Below are positions 1-10,998 of a stretch of 64,000 bases of DNA, one piece after another. The position numbers and the translations under genes are program-made. The notes below the pieces were generated by a model that worked only from the letters and a program-made list of their open reading frames with translations, was not told the DNA's origin and made no database searches. Source of the DNA: Pseudonocardia sp. HH130629-09. GTDB lineage: Bacteria > Actinomycetota > Actinomycetes > Mycobacteriales > Pseudonocardiaceae. Positions within the stretch are counted from its first letter, which is position 1. Every line of letters starts with the position of its first letter. The stretch lies in NCBI RefSeq assembly GCF_001294645.1, contig NZ_CP011868.1, forward strand, positions 248,001-312,000. Reading direction: 5' to 3'.

Positions 1-1788
1 GTCGCGGTCTTCGACGGCAAGGAGGGGGTCGAGCCGCAGTCCGAGCAGGTCTGGCGGCAGGCCACCAAGTACGACGTCCCCCGCATCTGCTTCGTCAACA
101 AGATGGACAAGCTGGGCGCGGACTTCTACTTCACCATCCAGACCATCAAGGACCGGCTGAACGCGACGCCGCTCCCGCTGCAGATCCCGATCGGCTCCGA
201 GAACGACTTCATCGGTGTCGTGGACCTGGTCGAGATGCGTGCCCTCACCTGGCGCGGCGAGGTCGCCAAGGGCGAGGACTACACCGTCGAGGAGATCCCG
301 GCGGAGCTCCAGGCCAAGGCCGAGGAGTACCGCACCCAGCTCCTCGAGGCGGTCGCCGAGACCGACGACGAGCTCATGGAGCTCTACCTCGGTGGCGAGG
401 ACCTGACCGTCGAGCAGATCAAGAACGGCGTGCGCCGGCTGGTCAACGACCGCGCCGCGTACCCGGTCCTCTGCGGCTCGGCGTTCAAGAACAAGGGTGT
501 CCAGCCGATGCTGGACGCGGTGATCGACTACCTGCCGTCGCCGTACGACGTGCCGCCGGTCGAGGGTTTCCTCACCGACGGTGAGACGCCGGCGAGCCGC
601 AAGCCGTCGAAGGACGAGCCGTTCTCGGCGCTGGCCTTCAAGATCTCCGCGCACCCGTTCTTCGGCAAGCTGACCTACATCCGGGTCTACTCGGGTCAGG
701 TCGCCGCCGGCGCCCAGGTCATCAACTCGACCAAGGACCGGAAGGAGCGCATCGGGAAGCTCTTCCAGATGCACTCCAACAAGGAGAACCCGGTCGACGA
801 GGCCGTGGCCGGCCACATCTACGCGGTCATCGGTCTGAAGGACACGACCACCGGCGACACGCTCTGCGACCCGCAGAACCCGATCGTCCTCGAGTCGATG
901 ACCTTCCCGGACCCGGTCATCCAGGTCGCCGTCGAGCCCAAGTCGAAGGCGGACCAGGAGAAGCTCTCCCTGGCGATCCAGAAGCTGGCCGAGGAGGACC
1001 CGACGTTCCAGGTCTCCCTGGACGACGAGACCGGCCAGACCATCATCGCCGGCATGGGCGAGCTGCACCTCGAGGTGCTGGTCAACCGGATGAAGTCCGA
1101 CTACAAGGTCGAGGCCAACATCGGCAAGCCGCAGGTGGCCTACCGGGAGACCATCAAGAAGGCCGTCGAGAAGTTCGAGTACACGCACAAGAAGCAGACC
1201 GGTGGTTCGGGCCAGTTCGCCCGCGTCATCATCAAGCTCGAGCCGCTCACCAGCGGTGACGGTGCGCTGTACGAGTTCGAGAACAAGGTCACCGGTGGCC
1301 GTGTCCCGCGGGAGTACATCCCGTCGGTCGACGCCGGTGCCCAGGACGCCATGCAGTACGGCATCCAGGCCGGCTACCCCGTGGTCGGTGTGAAGCTCAC
1401 GCTGCTGGACGGTCAGTACCACGAGGTCGACTCCTCGGAGATGGCCTTCAAGGTCGCCGGTTCCATGGCGTTCAAGGAGGCGGCCCGCAAGGCGAGCCCC
1501 GCCATACTCGAGCCGATGATGGCCGTCGAGGTGATGACGCCCGAGGACTACATGGGCGACGTCATCGGTGACCTGAACTCCCGCCGCGGCCAGATCCAGG
1601 CCATGGAGGAGCGGGCCGGTGCCCGTGTCGTCAAGGCGACCGTGCCGCTGTCCGAGATGTTCGGCTACGTCGGCGACCTGCGGTCGCGGACCCAGGGCCG
1701 GGCGAACTACACGATGGTCTTCGACTCCTACGCCGAGGTTCCGGCGAACGTGGCGAAGGAGATCATCGCGAAGGCCACGGGCGAGTAA
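1..1788 (+). CDS. fusA: Elongation factor G, 5'-truncated by window edge
   Basis: EF-G is the GTPase that drives ribosomal translocation and, with RRF, ribosome recycling. The reading frame is open from base 1; about 100 N-terminal residues, including the P-loop, lie outside the window because the family is near 700 residues and 595 are present. The G4 motif NKMD is at partial residues 33-36 and a GSAFKNKG stretch matches the G5 region. Domains II to V follow, and the end matches the family. tuf lies 145 bases downstream, the usual str-operon order. The frame has no breaks. Confidence 0.98.
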   Translation, partial: VAVFDGKEGVEPQSEQVWRQATKYDVPRICFVNKMDKLGADFYFTIQTIKDRLNATPLPLQIPIGSENDFIGVVDLVEMRALTWRGEVAKGEDYTVEEIPAELQAKAEEYRTQLLEAVAETDDELMELYLGGEDLTVEQIKNGVRRLVNDRAAYPVLCGSAFKNKGVQPMLDAVIDYLPSPYDVPPVEGFLTDGETPASRKPSKDEPFSALAFKISAHPFFGKLTYIRVYSGQVAAGAQVINSTKDRKERIGKLFQMHSNKENPVDEAVAGHIYAVIGLKDTTTGDTLCDPQNPIVLESMTFPDPVIQVAVEPKSKADQEKLSLAIQKLAEEDPTFQVSLDDETGQTIIAGMGELHLEVLVNRMKSDYKVEANIGKPQVAYRETIKKAVEKFEYTHKKQTGGSGQFARVIIKLEPLTSGDGALYEFENKVTGGRVPREYIPSVDAGAQDAMQYGIQAGYPVVGVKLTLLDGQYHEVDSSEMAFKVAGSMAFKEAARKASPAILEPMMAVEVMTPEDYMGDVIGDLNSRRGQIQAMEERAGARVVKATVPLSEMFGYVGDLRSRTQGRANYTMVFDSYAEVPANVAKEIIAKATGE

Positions 1789-1933
1789 GAGCTCCCCGGG
1801 GCGGGCCCCAGTGCTCGACCTGCTCGGAGGGTGCGGTCCGCGGATCGGTAAGGTCCGCGGCCCGCACACCCGACACCGACAGACCTGCCGTCAGCACGGC
1901 GGAGTACAGACACGAGTCCAGGAGGACCCAGCA

Positions 1934-3127
1934 GTGGCGAAGGCGAAGTTCGAGCGGACCAAGCCGCACGTCAACATCGGCACCATCGGTCACATCGACC
2001 ACGGCAAGACCACGCTGACGGCGGCCATCACCAAGGTTCTGCACGACAAGTTCCCGACCCTCAACGAGGCGTCGGCGTTCGACATGATCGACAAGGCGCC
2101 CGAAGAGCGTCAGCGCGGTATCACGATCTCGATCGCGCACGTCGAGTACCAGACCGAGAAGCGGCACTACGCGCACGTCGACTGCCCCGGGCACGCCGAC
2201 TACGTGAAGAACATGATCACCGGTGCCGCCCAGATGGACGGCGCGATCCTGGTGGTCGCCGCGACCGACGGCCCGATGCCCCAGACCCGTGAGCACGTGC
2301 TGCTCGCGCGTCAGGTCGGCGTGCCGTACATCGTCGTCGCCCTGAACAAGGCGGACATGGTCGACGACGAGGAGATCATGGAGCTCGTCGAGATGGAGGT
2401 CCGCGAGCTGCTGTCGGCTCAGGACTACCCGGGCGACGACCTCCCGATCGTGCGCGTCTCGGCGCTGAAGGCGCTCGAGGGCGACGACAAGTGGGCCGAG
2501 GCCATCGTCGAGCTCATGGACGCGGTCGACGAGGCCATCCCGGAGCCCGAGCGCGACGTCGAGAAGCCGTTCCTCATGCCCGTCGAGGACGTCTTCACGA
2601 TCACCGGTCGCGGCACGGTCGTCACCGGCCGTATCGAGCGCGGCATCGTCAAGGTCAACGAGACCGTCGACATCGTCGGGATCCGGCCGAACAAGACCTC
2701 GACCACCGTCACCGGTGTCGAGATGTTCCGCAAGATCCTCGACGAGGGTCGCGCCGGCGAGAACGTCGGTCTGCTCCTGCGCGGTATCAAGCGTGAGGAC
2801 GTGGAGCGCGGCCAGGTCGTCGTGAAGCCGGGTTCGATCACCCCGCACACCGAGTTCGAGGGCCAGGTGTACATCCTGGGCAAGGACGAGGGCGGCCGTC
2901 ACACGCCGTTCTTCAACAACTACCGTCCGCAGTTCTACTTCCGGACGACCGACGTGACCGGTGTCGTGACCCTCCCGCAGGGCACCGAGATGGTCATGCC
3001 GGGTGACAACACCACCATGAGCGTTCAGCTGATCCAGCCGATCGCCATGGAGGAGGGCCTGCAGTTCGCCATCCGTGAGGGTGGCCGCACCGTGGGCGCC
3101 GGCCAGGTCACCAAGATCAACGCGTGA
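1934..3127 (+). CDS. tuf: Elongation factor Tu
   Basis: EF-Tu delivers aminoacyl-tRNA to the ribosomal A site as a GTP complex. The 397-residue length is standard. The P-loop GHIDHGKT is at residues 19-26, DCPGHADY (G3) and NKAD (G4) follow, and domains II and III are complete. GTG at 1934 is chosen because AGGAGG at 1920-1925 sits 8 bases upstream and the protein then begins with the family's usual [11 protein letters not shown]. It lies downstream of fusA and is closed by a hairpin just past the stop. Expression is expected to be very high. Confidence 0.98.
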   Translation: MAKAKFERTKPHVNIGTIGHIDHGKTTLTAAITKVLHDKFPTLNEASAFDMIDKAPEERQRGITISIAHVEYQTEKRHYAHVDCPGHADYVKNMITGAAQMDGAILVVAATDGPMPQTREHVLLARQVGVPYIVVALNKADMVDDEEIMELVEMEVRELLSAQDYPGDDLPIVRVSALKALEGDDKWAEAIVELMDAVDEAIPEPERDVEKPFLMPVEDVFTITGRGTVVTGRIERGIVKVNETVDIVGIRPNKTSTTVTGVEMFRKILDEGRAGENVGLLLRGIKREDVERGQVVVKPGSITPHTEFEGQVYILGKDEGGRHTPFFNNYRPQFYFRTTDVTGVVTLPQGTEMVMPGDNTTMSVQLIQPIAMEEGLQFAIREGGRTVGAGQVTKINA

Positions 3128-3131
3128 CGTG

Positions 3132-3160
3132 ACGGGGTCGTCCCACCAGGGCGGCCCCGT
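3132..3160 (+). terminator. Hairpin after tuf
   Basis: ACGGGG at 3132-3137 pairs with CCCCGT at 3155-3160. The helix continues inward through TCG and CCC with one bulged T to an ACCA loop. It starts 4 bases after the tuf stop and is followed by TTA but no long T run. It probably ends or attenuates the fusA-tuf transcript. Confidence 0.6.
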
Positions 3161-3216
3161 TACCCACCCCCCGGTCGAGGGTGCCGCACAGCGGTGTGTC
3201 ATCCTTGACGGGTTGC

Positions 3217-3375
3217 ACGATGAGCATGGCGCGTGGGAGCGCCGCCCCTGTTCCCGGTTCCCGGTAGTTCAGAGGTCGCGAACCACGCGCCATGTTCGTT
3301 GTCAGCCCCGGTTCCACGGTCCGCCTTGAAGCCGGGGAGATTCCGAGCGACATGCCCGCCCCAGACGGGGGTGGG
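3217..3375 (+). promoter_or_regulatory. Structured S10-operon leader
   Basis: The 488 bases between tuf and rpsJ hold no gene but are highly structured. Bases 3217-3236 pair with 3283-3302 in a 20-bp helix containing three G-T wobbles, including 12 uninterrupted Watson-Crick pairs (3225-3236 with 3283-3294). Smaller hairpins follow at 3306-3311/3332-3337 and 3355-3375. In E. coli the S10 leader mediates control by L4; that a similar control acts here is inference. I see no convincing promoter in the rest of the gap, 3376-3615. Confidence 0.5.
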
Positions 3376-3615
3376 ACGCGGTGACCCGGGCAGAACCATG
3401 CGGGTAGGGCGCGACACGCCCGACCTCGTGGACCGGAGAGCCCCGGCAGGACGAGTGCTCCAGGGAACTGGACGCGCGACTCCGGGCCGACAGAGACCTG
3501 AACAGAGCACGGGCCGCAGCCGGCCCGCCGGACATCCGGTGGCAGCACGGCGCGAGTTCTTACGGGGCCGAACCGCGACACCCCCGCGGCAGGAAGAAGA
3601 GGACGACCGACGACC

Positions 3616-3921
3616 ATGGCGGGACAGAAGATCCGCATCAGGCTCAAGGCCTATGACCACGAGGCAATCGACGCGTCTGCTCGCAAGATCGTGGAGACCG
3701 TGACGCGTACCGGTGCCCGGGTCGTCGGCCCCGTGCCGCTGCCTACCGAGAAGAACGTGTACTGCGTCATCCGCTCGCCGCACAAGTACAAGGACTCGCG
3801 CGAGCACTTCGAGATGCGCACGCACAAGCGACTCATCGACATCCTCGACCCGACGCCCAAGACGGTCGACGCGCTCATGCGCATCGACCTGCCGGCGAGC
3901 GTCGACGTCAACATTCAGTGA
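3616..3921 (+). CDS. rpsJ: 30S ribosomal protein S10 (uS10)
   Basis: S10 is a small-subunit head protein and, as NusE, part of the antitermination complex. The protein is 101 residues, the normal size, beginning [16 protein letters not shown], with the conserved HKRLIDI segment near residue 70. It is the first gene of the S10 run; rplC starts 16 bases after its stop. The start is fixed by homology: the [11 protein letters not shown] beginning is the usual actinobacterial form. The purine-rich stretch just upstream, GAAGAAGAGGA, can serve as ribosome-binding site. Confidence 0.98.
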   Translation: MAGQKIRIRLKAYDHEAIDASARKIVETVTRTGARVVGPVPLPTEKNVYCVIRSPHKYKDSREHFEMRTHKRLIDILDPTPKTVDALMRIDLPASVDVNIQ

Positions 3922-3937
3922 CGGCGGGGTGGAGACG

Positions 3938-4624
3938 ATGACTGCTGCATTCAAGAAGACGACTGCCACCAAGCAGACGAAGAAGGTCACCGGCCTCCTG
4001 GGCACCAAGCTCGGGATGACCCAGTTGTTCGACGAGAACAACCGCATCGTGCCGGTCACCGTGGTCCAGCTCGGACCGAACGTCGTGACGCAGGTGCGCT
4101 CGCAGGAGACCGACGGCTACACCGCCGTCCAGCTGGCCTACGGGGCCATCGACCCGCGCAAGGTGAACAAGCCGGAGTCCGGCCACTTCGCCAAGGTCGG
4201 CGTCACCCCCCGTCGCCACGTCCTGGAGCTCCGCACCTCCGACGCCGCCGAGTACACCACCGGCCAGGAGGTCACCGTCGAGGCGTTCGCCGAGGTGGCC
4301 GAGGTCGACGTGGTGGGCGTGACCAAGGGCAAGGGCTTCGCCGGTGTCATGAAGCGCCACGGGTTCAAGGGCCTGGGCGCCTCGCACGGCACGCAGCGCA
4401 AGCACCGTTCGCCGGGCTCCATCGGCGGCTGCGCCACCCCGGGCCGCGTGTTCAAGGGTGTGCGGATGGCCGGCCGGATGGGTTCCGACCGCCAGACCAC
4501 GCAGAACCTGAAGGTCCACCGGGTGGACGCCGAGCGCGGGCTGCTGCTCGTCAAGGGCGCCGTCCCCGGTCCGCGCGGTGGCCTCGTCGTGGTGAAGACC
4601 CCCGCGAAGGGTGATGGCAAGTGA
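3938..4624 (+). CDS. rplC: 50S ribosomal protein L3 (uL3)
   Basis: L3 is an early assembly protein of the large subunit that reaches toward the peptidyl-transferase centre. The protein has 228 residues. The frame is open further upstream, but ATG 3938 has GGTGGAG just before it and gives the right length. The signature [13 protein letters not shown] near residue 22 and the [12 protein letters not shown] loop (site of the conserved Gln methylation region) are visible. Its stop overlaps the rplD GTG by four bases, indicating coupled translation. Confidence 0.97.
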   Translation: MTAAFKKTTATKQTKKVTGLLGTKLGMTQLFDENNRIVPVTVVQLGPNVVTQVRSQETDGYTAVQLAYGAIDPRKVNKPESGHFAKVGVTPRRHVLELRTSDAAEYTTGQEVTVEAFAEVAEVDVVGVTKGKGFAGVMKRHGFKGLGASHGTQRKHRSPGSIGGCATPGRVFKGVRMAGRMGSDRQTTQNLKVHRVDAERGLLLVKGAVPGPRGGLVVVKTPAKGDGK

Positions 4625-5295
4625 GCACCGTGCAGATCAAGACCCCCGAGGGTTCCGCCTCCGGCAGCGTCGAGCTCCCGGACCACGTCTTCGACGTGAC
4701 GGCGAACATCGCCCTCATGCACCAGGTGGTGACCGCGCAGCTCAACGCCGCGCGTCAGGGCACGCACGACGTGAAGGGTCGCGGCGAGGTCCGCGGCGGT
4801 GGCAAGAAGCCGTACCGGCAGAAGGGCACCGGTCGCGCCCGTCAGGGCTCGATCCGCGCGCCGCAGTTCGCCGGTGGTGGCATCGTCCACGGCCCGACCC
4901 CGCGCGACTACTCGCAGCGGACCCCGAAGAAGATGAAGGCCGCCGCCCTGCGTGGCGCCCTCTCCGACCGGGCCCGCGCCGGAGCCGTGCACGTCGTGTC
5001 CGCCTTCGCCGAGGGTGACGCGCCGTCGACCAAGTCCGCCCGCAAGGTGATCGAGGCCGTCGTGCCCGACGCCCGCCGGGTGCTCGCGGTCGTCGAGCGT
5101 TCCGCCGAGAACGCCCTGCTGAGCCTGCGCAACCTGCCGCAGGTCCACCTGATCGCGCCCGACCAGCTGAACACCCACGACGTGCTCGTCAACGACGTCG
5201 TGCTGTTCACGCAGGCGGCGCTGGACGAGTTCCTGGCCGGCCCGATCGCGAAGCCGAAGGCTGCCGGCCGCCGCGCTGAGGAGGCCGACAAGTGA
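4621..5295 (+). CDS. rplD: 50S ribosomal protein L4 (uL4)
   Basis: L4 binds 23S rRNA near the exit tunnel and, in E. coli, represses the S10 operon. The 224-residue protein has the extended basic loop ([16 protein letters not shown]) that lines the tunnel. The GTG start overlaps the rplC stop (GTGA) and the stop overlaps the rplW GTG in the same way. The C-terminal tail is Lys/Ala-rich. The structured leader upstream of rpsJ would be the place to look for autoregulation by this protein. Confidence 0.97.
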   Translation: MSTVQIKTPEGSASGSVELPDHVFDVTANIALMHQVVTAQLNAARQGTHDVKGRGEVRGGGKKPYRQKGTGRARQGSIRAPQFAGGGIVHGPTPRDYSQRTPKKMKAAALRGALSDRARAGAVHVVSAFAEGDAPSTKSARKVIEAVVPDARRVLAVVERSAENALLSLRNLPQVHLIAPDQLNTHDVLVNDVVLFTQAALDEFLAGPIAKPKAAGRRAEEADK

Positions 5296-5591
5296 TCGCG
5301 GACCCGCGGGACGTGCTGCTCGCGCCGGTCGTCTCGGAGAAGAGCTACGGGCTGCTCGACGAGCGCCAGTACACCTTCGTCGTGGCACCGGACGCGAACA
5401 AGACCCAGATCAAGATCGCCGTGGAGAAGGTGTTCGGGGTCAAGGTGACCAGCGTGAACACGCTGAACCGCCCGGGCAAGCGCAAGCGCTCCCGCACCGG
5501 CTACGGCAAGCGCAAGGACACCAAGCGCGCGATCGTCACGCTCTCCGAGGAGAGCAAGGCGATCGACGTCTTCGGTGGCCCGGCGAGCTGA
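5292..5591 (+). CDS. rplW: 50S ribosomal protein L23 (uL23)
   Basis: L23 lies at the tunnel exit and is the docking site for trigger factor and SRP. The protein has 99 residues, a normal length, with the [12 protein letters not shown]-terminus and the basic [18 protein letters not shown] loop. The GTG start overlaps the rplD stop by four bases. rplB follows after 16 bases. Confidence 0.97.
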   Translation: MIADPRDVLLAPVVSEKSYGLLDERQYTFVVAPDANKTQIKIAVEKVFGVKVTSVNTLNRPGKRKRSRTGYGKRKDTKRAIVTLSEESKAIDVFGGPAS

Positions 5592-5607
5592 GGGAGCGAG
5601 CTGACCC

Positions 5608-6441
5608 ATGGCCATTCGTAAGTACAAGCCGACCACCCCGGGCCGTCGTGGCTCGAGCGTGTCGGACTTCGCCGAGATCACCCGCGACACCCCCGAGAAG
5701 TCGCTGCTGCGTCCGCTGCACAACAAGGGCGGCCGCAACGTGCACGGGCGGATCACCACCCGTCACCAGGGGGGCGGGCACAAGCGCGCCTACCGTCTGA
5801 TCGACTTCCGTCGTCACGACAAGGACGGCGTGCCGGCGAAGGTCGCGCACATCGAGTACGACCCGAACCGCACCTCGCGGATCGCACTGCTGCACTACGC
5901 CGACGGCGAGAAGCGCTACATCATCGCGCCGGCGAAGCTCAAGCAGGGGGACAAGATCGAGAACGGTCCCCGGGCCGACATCAAGGTGGGTAACAACCTG
6001 CCGCTGCGCAACATCCCGACGGGCACCGTGGTGCACGCGATCGAGCTCCGCCCCGGTGGCGGCGCGAAGATCGCGCGCTCGGCCGGTGTCGGCGTCCAGC
6101 TGGTCGCCAAGGACGGGCCCTACGCGCAGCTGCGGATGCCCTCCGGCGAGATCCGCTACGTCGACGTGCGCTGCCGCGCCACCGTCGGCGAGGTGGGCAA
6201 CTCGGAGCACGCCAACATCAACTGGGGCAAGGCCGGCCGTATGCGGTGGAAGGGCAAGCGCCCGACCGTCCGTGGTGTCGTCATGAACCCGGTGGACCAC
6301 CCGCACGGTGGTGGTGAGGGCAAGACCTCCGGTGGCCGCCACCCGGTGAACCCGGCGGGCACGCCCGAGGGCCGTACCCGCAAGAACAAGCCGTCCGACA
6401 AGTTGATCGTCCGCCGGCGCCGTACCGGCAAGAAGCGCTGA
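5608..6441 (+). CDS. rplB: 50S ribosomal protein L2 (uL2)
   Basis: L2 is a primary 23S rRNA-binding protein needed for subunit association and peptidyl-transferase activity. The protein has 277 residues, the normal bacterial size. The signature [14 protein letters not shown], with its essential His, lies near residue 230, followed by the usual basic tail. ATG 5608 follows GGGAGCGAGC. rpsS starts 15 bases after the stop. Confidence 0.98.
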   Translation: MAIRKYKPTTPGRRGSSVSDFAEITRDTPEKSLLRPLHNKGGRNVHGRITTRHQGGGHKRAYRLIDFRRHDKDGVPAKVAHIEYDPNRTSRIALLHYADGEKRYIIAPAKLKQGDKIENGPRADIKVGNNLPLRNIPTGTVVHAIELRPGGGAKIARSAGVGVQLVAKDGPYAQLRMPSGEIRYVDVRCRATVGEVGNSEHANINWGKAGRMRWKGKRPTVRGVVMNPVDHPHGGGEGKTSGGRHPVNPAGTPEGRTRKNKPSDKLIVRRRRTGKKR

Positions 6442-6456
6442 GCAGGGAGGTAAGAC

Positions 6457-6738
6457 ATGCCGCGCAGCCTGAAGAAGGGCCCCTTCGTGGACGACCACCT
6501 GCTCAAGAAGGTGGACGCCCTCAACGAGTCCGGCAAGAAGACCGTGATCCGCACGTGGTCCCGTCGGTCCACGATCATCCCGGACATGATCGGTCACACC
6601 ATCGCGGTGCACGACGGCCGCAAGCACGTCCCGGTCTTCGTCTCCGACTCGATGGTCGGGCACAAGCTGGGCGAGTTCGCCCCGACCCGCACGTTCCGGG
6701 GTCACATCAAGGACGACCGCAAGGCGCGTCGGCGCTAG
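6457..6738 (+). CDS. rpsS: 30S ribosomal protein S19 (uS19)
   Basis: S19 forms a complex with S13 in the small-subunit head near the A-site tRNA. The 93-residue protein starts [18 protein letters not shown] and has the TFRGH motif before a basic end, all typical. The start has AGGGAGG at 6443-6449. rplV follows after 37 bases. Confidence 0.97.
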   Translation: MPRSLKKGPFVDDHLLKKVDALNESGKKTVIRTWSRRSTIIPDMIGHTIAVHDGRKHVPVFVSDSMVGHKLGEFAPTRTFRGHIKDDRKARRR

Positions 6739-6775
6739 AAGCCGGCCCGAGTAGCGACAAGGAGAGGTGGAGAAG

Positions 6776-7191
6776 ATGGCAGACACTGCCGAGACCACCG
6801 GCGCTGCGCTCGAGCCGACTCGTGCGCGCGCCGTGGCACGGTTCGTCCGTAGCTCGCCGATGAAGACCCGCCGCGTCGTGGACCTGGTCCGCGGCCTGCC
6901 GGTCGACGAGGCGCTGGCGATCCTGCGGTTCTCGCCGCAGGCCGCGGCGGAGCCCGTCGCGAAGGTCGTGGCGAGCGCCGCGGCCAACGCCGAGAACAAC
7001 CTGGACCTGGACCCGGAGACCCTCGTGGTCGCCGTGGCGATGGTCGACGAGGGCCCGACGCTGAAGCGGATCCGGCCGCGCGCCCAGGGGCGTGCGTACC
7101 GCATCCGCAAGCGGACGAGCCACATCACCATCGAGGTCGAGTCGGTTCCGCAGAAGGCCGGCCGTCGTGGTGCGAAGGGGAGGGCCCGCTG

Positions 7192-7192
<1 letters not shown>
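6776..7192 (+). CDS. rplV: 50S ribosomal protein L22 (uL22)
   Basis: L22 contacts all 23S rRNA domains and its beta-hairpin lines the exit tunnel, where mutations can give macrolide resistance. The protein has 138 residues. An in-frame GTG at 6767 also exists, but ATG 6776 is preferred because GGAGAGG (6761-6767) is then well spaced. The tunnel hairpin ([18 protein letters not shown]) looks normal. The stop overlaps the rpsC ATG by one base. Confidence 0.95.
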
Positions 7193-8037
<845 letters not shown>

Positions 8038-8040
8038 CCG

Positions 8041-8460
8041 ATGCTGATCCCACGCAAGGTCAAGCACCGCAAGCAGCACCGTCCCAAGCGCAAGGGCATG
8101 GCCAGCGGTGGTACCGCGGTCACCTTCGGCGACTGGGGCATCCAGGCGCTGGAGCCGGCCTACGTGTCGAACCGACAGATCGAGTCGGCGCGTATCGCGA
8201 TCAACCGGCACATCCGTCGTGGCGGGAAGATCTGGATCAACGTCTTCCCGGACATCCCGATGACCAAGAAGCCGGCCGAGGTCCGCATGGGTTCCGGTAA
8301 GGGTTCGCCCGAGAAGTGGGTCACGAACGTCAAGCCGGGCCGGGTGCTCTTCGAGATGAGCTTCCCGAACCGTGAGGTGGCGCACGAGGCTCTGACCCGT
8401 GCGATCCACAAGCTGCCCATGAAGTGCCGGATCGTGTCCCGTGAGGGTGGTGACATCTGA
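8041..8460 (+). CDS. rplP: 50S ribosomal protein L16 (uL16)
   Basis: L16 organises the A-site tRNA region of the large subunit. The 139-residue protein starts [14 protein letters not shown] and contains the conserved GKG stretch and the loop [13 protein letters not shown]. Its stop overlaps the rpmC ATG by one base (TGATG), so the two are probably translated by reinitiation. Confidence 0.97.
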   Translation: MLIPRKVKHRKQHRPKRKGMASGGTAVTFGDWGIQALEPAYVSNRQIESARIAINRHIRRGGKIWINVFPDIPMTKKPAEVRMGSGKGSPEKWVTNVKPGRVLFEMSFPNREVAHEALTRAIHKLPMKCRIVSREGGDI

Positions 8461-8705
8461 TGGCGAGCAGTGGCAACACCAAGGCCGCCGAGCTGCGCGA
8501 GCTCTCCGACGAGGAGCTGGTCGTGCGTGTCCGGGAGGCCAAGGAGGAGCTGTTCAACCTCCGCTTCCAGACGGCCACCGGGCAGCTGGACAACAACCGG
8601 CGGCTGCGGGCCGTCCGTCACGACATCGCGCGGTGCTACACCGTCATGCGCGAGCGTGAGCTCGGCCTTTCCGCCGCACCGACCGAGAGTGAGGGCGCGG
8701 CGTGA
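8460..8705 (+). CDS. rpmC: 50S ribosomal protein L29 (uL29)
   Basis: L29 sits beside L23 at the tunnel exit. The 81-residue protein has the [27 protein letters not shown] helical hairpin region and the [11 protein letters not shown] segment typical of the family. The C-terminal dozen residues are an extension beyond the E. coli form. It overlaps rplP by one base and the rpsQ GTG by four. Confidence 0.96.
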   Translation: MASSGNTKAAELRELSDEELVVRVREAKEELFNLRFQTATGQLDNNRRLRAVRHDIARCYTVMRERELGLSAAPTESEGAA

Positions 8706-8989
8706 GCAGCGATAACTCGGCTGAGACGAAGAACGAGGAGCGCGGGGAGCGCAAGGTCCGCGAGGGCCTGGTCGTGTCCGACAAGATGGAGAAGACGATC
8801 GTCGTCTCCCTCGAGGACCGGGTGAAGCACCCCCTGTACGGCAAGGTCATCCGCCGGACCAGCAAGGTCAAGGCGCACGACGAGGGGAACACCGCCGGTA
8901 TCGGCGACCGTGTCCGCCTCATGGAGACCCGCCCGCTGTCGGCGACCAAGCGCTGGCGGCTGGTGGAGATCCTCGAGAAGGCCAAGTAG
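8702..8989 (+). CDS. rpsQ: 30S ribosomal protein S17 (uS17)
   Basis: S17 is a primary 16S rRNA-binding OB-fold protein. The 95-residue protein has a Ser/Glu-rich N-terminal extension of about 17 residues before the family core ([14 protein letters not shown]) and ends with the usual [12 protein letters not shown] at 8702 overlaps the rpmC stop. rplN follows 8 bases later, so S10 and spc genes form one uninterrupted run here. Confidence 0.96.
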   Translation: MSSDNSAETKNEERGERKVREGLVVSDKMEKTIVVSLEDRVKHPLYGKVIRRTSKVKAHDEGNTAGIGDRVRLMETRPLSATKRWRLVEILEKAK

Positions 8990-8997
8990 GAGTCGAA

Positions 8998-9366
8998 GTG
9001 ATCCAGCAGGAGTCGCGGCTGCGCGTCGCCGACAACACCGGTGCCAAGGAGATCCTGTGCATCCGGGTGCTGGGCGGCTCCGCGCGGCGCTACGCCGGGA
9101 TCGGCGACGTCATCGTCGCCACGGTCAAGGAGGCCATCCCCGGCGCCGGCGTGAAGCGTGGTGACGTCGTCAAGGCGGTCATCGTGCGCACCAAGAAGGA
9201 GAAGCGCCGTCCCGACGGCAGCTACATCCGTTTCGACGAGAACGCCGCCGTCCTGATCAAGGCGGACAACGGACCTCGGGGGACCCGTATCTTCGGCCCG
9301 GTCGGGCGCGAGCTGCGCGACCGCAAGTTCATGAGGATCATCTCCCTGGCCCCGGAGGTGCTCTGA
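8998..9366 (+). CDS. rplN: 50S ribosomal protein L14 (uL14)
   Basis: L14 lies at the subunit interface and forms bridges with 16S rRNA. The 122-residue protein has the canonical beginning [15 protein letters not shown] and end [12 protein letters not shown]. The start is GTG at 8998, preceded by AGGAGTCGAA. rplX starts one base after the stop. Confidence 0.97.
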   Translation: MIQQESRLRVADNTGAKEILCIRVLGGSARRYAGIGDVIVATVKEAIPGAGVKRGDVVKAVIVRTKKEKRRPDGSYIRFDENAAVLIKADNGPRGTRIFGPVGRELRDRKFMRIISLAPEVL

Positions 9367-9367
9367 C

Positions 9368-9706
9368 ATGAAGGCGAAGATGAAGGTCAAGAAGGGCGAC
9401 ACCGTTCTGGTGATCGCCGGCAAGGACAAGGGTGCACGGGGCAAGGTCATCGCGGCCTACCCGGAGCGCCAGCGCGTGCTGGTCGAGGGCGTGAACCGGA
9501 TCAAGAAGCACACCCGGATCAGCCAGAACCAGCGCGGGGCCGAGAGCGGCGGGATCGTCACCCAGGAGGCCGCCATCCATGTCTCGAACGTGATGGTGTG
9601 CGACTCCGACGGCAAGCCGACCCGCATCGGCAAGAAGACCGTCGAGGGCGAGGACGGCACCACCCGCCGCGTCCGGATCTCCAGGCGCAACGGGAAGGAG
9701 ATCTGA
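9368..9706 (+). CDS. rplX: 50S ribosomal protein L24 (uL24)
   Basis: L24 initiates large-subunit assembly and carries a KOW motif ([20 protein letters not shown]). The protein has 112 residues. A second in-frame ATG at 9380 would give the shorter MKVKKGD start seen in some relatives; 9368 is kept because GGAGG at 9355-9359 is then about 8 bases away. rplE begins right after the stop. Confidence 0.95.
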   Translation: MKAKMKVKKGDTVLVIAGKDKGARGKVIAAYPERQRVLVEGVNRIKKHTRISQNQRGAESGGIVTQEAAIHVSNVMVCDSDGKPTRIGKKTVEGEDGTTRRVRISRRNGKEI

Positions 9707-9707
9707 G

Positions 9708-10271
9708 ATGACCACGGCTGAGAAGACCCTGCCGAGGCTCAAGCAGCGTTACCGCGACGAGATCCTCGACAAGCTCCGCGAGGAGTTCGGCTACACCAAC
9801 GTCATGCAGATCCCCGGCCTGACCAAGGTCGTGGTGAACATGGGTGTCGGTGACGCCGCCCGCGACTCGAAGCTGATCGACGGTGCGCTGCGCGACCTGG
9901 CCACCATCACCGGCCAGAAGCCGCAGCTGCGTCGCGCCACCAAGTCCATCGCGCAGTTCAAGCTGCGTGAGGGCATGCCGATCGGTGCGAAGGTGACTCT
10001 TCGCAACGACCGGATGTGGGAGTTCCTCGACCGGCTGCTGACCATCGCGCTGCCCCGTATCCGCGACTTCCGCGGCCTCGAGAGCAACCAGTTCGACGGG
10101 CGTGGCAACTACACGTTCGGCCTGAACGAGCAGTCGATGTTCCACGAGATCGACCCGGATTCCATCGACCGGCCGCGGGGCATGGACATCACGGTCGTGA
10201 CCACCGCGACCACGAACGCCGAGGGCCGGGCGCTGCTGCGCCACCTGGGCTTCCCGTTCAAGGAGAGCTGA
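9708..10271 (+). CDS. rplE: 50S ribosomal protein L5 (uL5)
   Basis: L5 binds 5S rRNA and contacts S13 in a subunit bridge. The 187-residue protein has LKQRYRDEI near the N-terminus, VNMGVGDA, and the [12 protein letters not shown] signature. The C-terminal region ends with the family's [24 protein letters not shown] precedes the ATG. rpsN starts 4 bases downstream. Confidence 0.97.
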   Translation: MTTAEKTLPRLKQRYRDEILDKLREEFGYTNVMQIPGLTKVVVNMGVGDAARDSKLIDGALRDLATITGQKPQLRRATKSIAQFKLREGMPIGAKVTLRNDRMWEFLDRLLTIALPRIRDFRGLESNQFDGRGNYTFGLNEQSMFHEIDPDSIDRPRGMDITVVTTATTNAEGRALLRHLGFPFKES

Positions 10272-10275
10272 GCGA

Positions 10276-10461
10276 ATGGCGAAGAAGGCGCTCATCAACA
10301 AGGCGAACGCGAAGCCGAAGTTCGCCGTGCGGGGTTACACCCGTTGCAACAAGTGCGGTCGGCCGCGTGCCGTGTTCCGCAAGTTCGGCCTCTGCCGCGT
10401 GTGCCTGCGAGACATGGCGCACGCCGGCGAGCTGCCGGGTGTGAGCAAGTCCAGCTGGTGA
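10276..10461 (+). CDS. rpsN: 30S ribosomal protein S14, zinc type (uS14)
   Basis: S14 is a head protein of the small subunit. This is the short 61-residue zinc-binding form, with two CxxC pairs (CNKC and CRVC) that hold one zinc ion; some actinobacteria also keep a longer zinc-free copy elsewhere for zinc starvation. It is also called rpsZ. The following 121-base gap is unusual inside this compact run and holds strong hairpins. Confidence 0.97.
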   Translation: MAKKALINKANAKPKFAVRGYTRCNKCGRPRAVFRKFGLCRVCLRDMAHAGELPGVSKSSW

Positions 10462-10468
10462 TCCGACC

Positions 10469-10544
10469 GCCCCGCGTCCGCGGGGCAGCGGATCCGATCG
10501 CCGCAGGCCCGCATCGACGCGGTGCCCCGCACAGGGGCACCGCG
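10469..10544 (+). promoter_or_regulatory. Two hairpins between rpsN and rpsH
   Basis: A 7-bp stem (10469-10475 with 10480-10486) is followed by a perfect 11-bp stem (10518-10528 with 10534-10544, loop GCACA). No T run follows, so this looks more like an attenuator, processing site or protein-binding leader than a full terminator. In E. coli, S8 (encoded by the next gene) represses the spc operon, but by binding inside rplE; relevance here is inference. Confidence 0.5.
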
Positions 10545-10582
10545 CCGGTACGAGGAACCACGGCGGGAAAGAGACATACACC

Positions 10583-10981
10583 ATGACGATGACCGATCCG
10601 ATCGCAGACATGTTGACCCGTCTGCGGAACGCGAACTCGGCCTACCACGACCGCGTCGTGATGCCCCACTCGAAGCTGAAGGTCGCCATTGCGGAGATCC
10701 TTCAGAAGGAGGGCTACATCGCGGCACACCACACCGAGGACGCCGAGGTCGGCAAGTCCCTGGTCGTCGAGCTGAAGTACGGCCGCAACCGTGAGCGCAG
10801 CGTCGCCGGTCTGCGCCGGGTGTCCAAGCCCGGTCTGCGTGTGTACGCGAAGTCGACGAACCTGCCGCGGGTCCTGGGGGGCCTCGGCATCGCGATCATC
10901 TCGACCTCTCGGGGTCTGATGACCGACCAGCAGGCCTACCGGAGCGGCGTGGGCGGGGAAGTCCTCGCCTACGTCTGGTGA
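10583..10981 (+). CDS. rpsH: 30S ribosomal protein S8 (uS8)
   Basis: S8 binds helix 21 of 16S rRNA and is the spc-operon repressor in E. coli. The 132-residue protein begins [18 protein letters not shown] and ends in the conserved [10 protein letters not shown] second ATG two codons in is an alternative start. rplF begins 17 bases downstream. Confidence 0.97.
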   Translation: MTMTDPIADMLTRLRNANSAYHDRVVMPHSKLKVAIAEILQKEGYIAAHHTEDAEVGKSLVVELKYGRNRERSVAGLRRVSKPGLRVYAKSTNLPRVLGGLGIAIISTSRGLMTDQQAYRSGVGGEVLAYVW

Positions 10982-10998
10982 GAGAGGGGTAACGAACG

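Noticed and set aside
3205-3210. TTGACG as a -35 box for the S10 operon
   Set aside because: No -10-like sequence lies 16-19 bases downstream; that position is inside the GC-rich helix of the leader.
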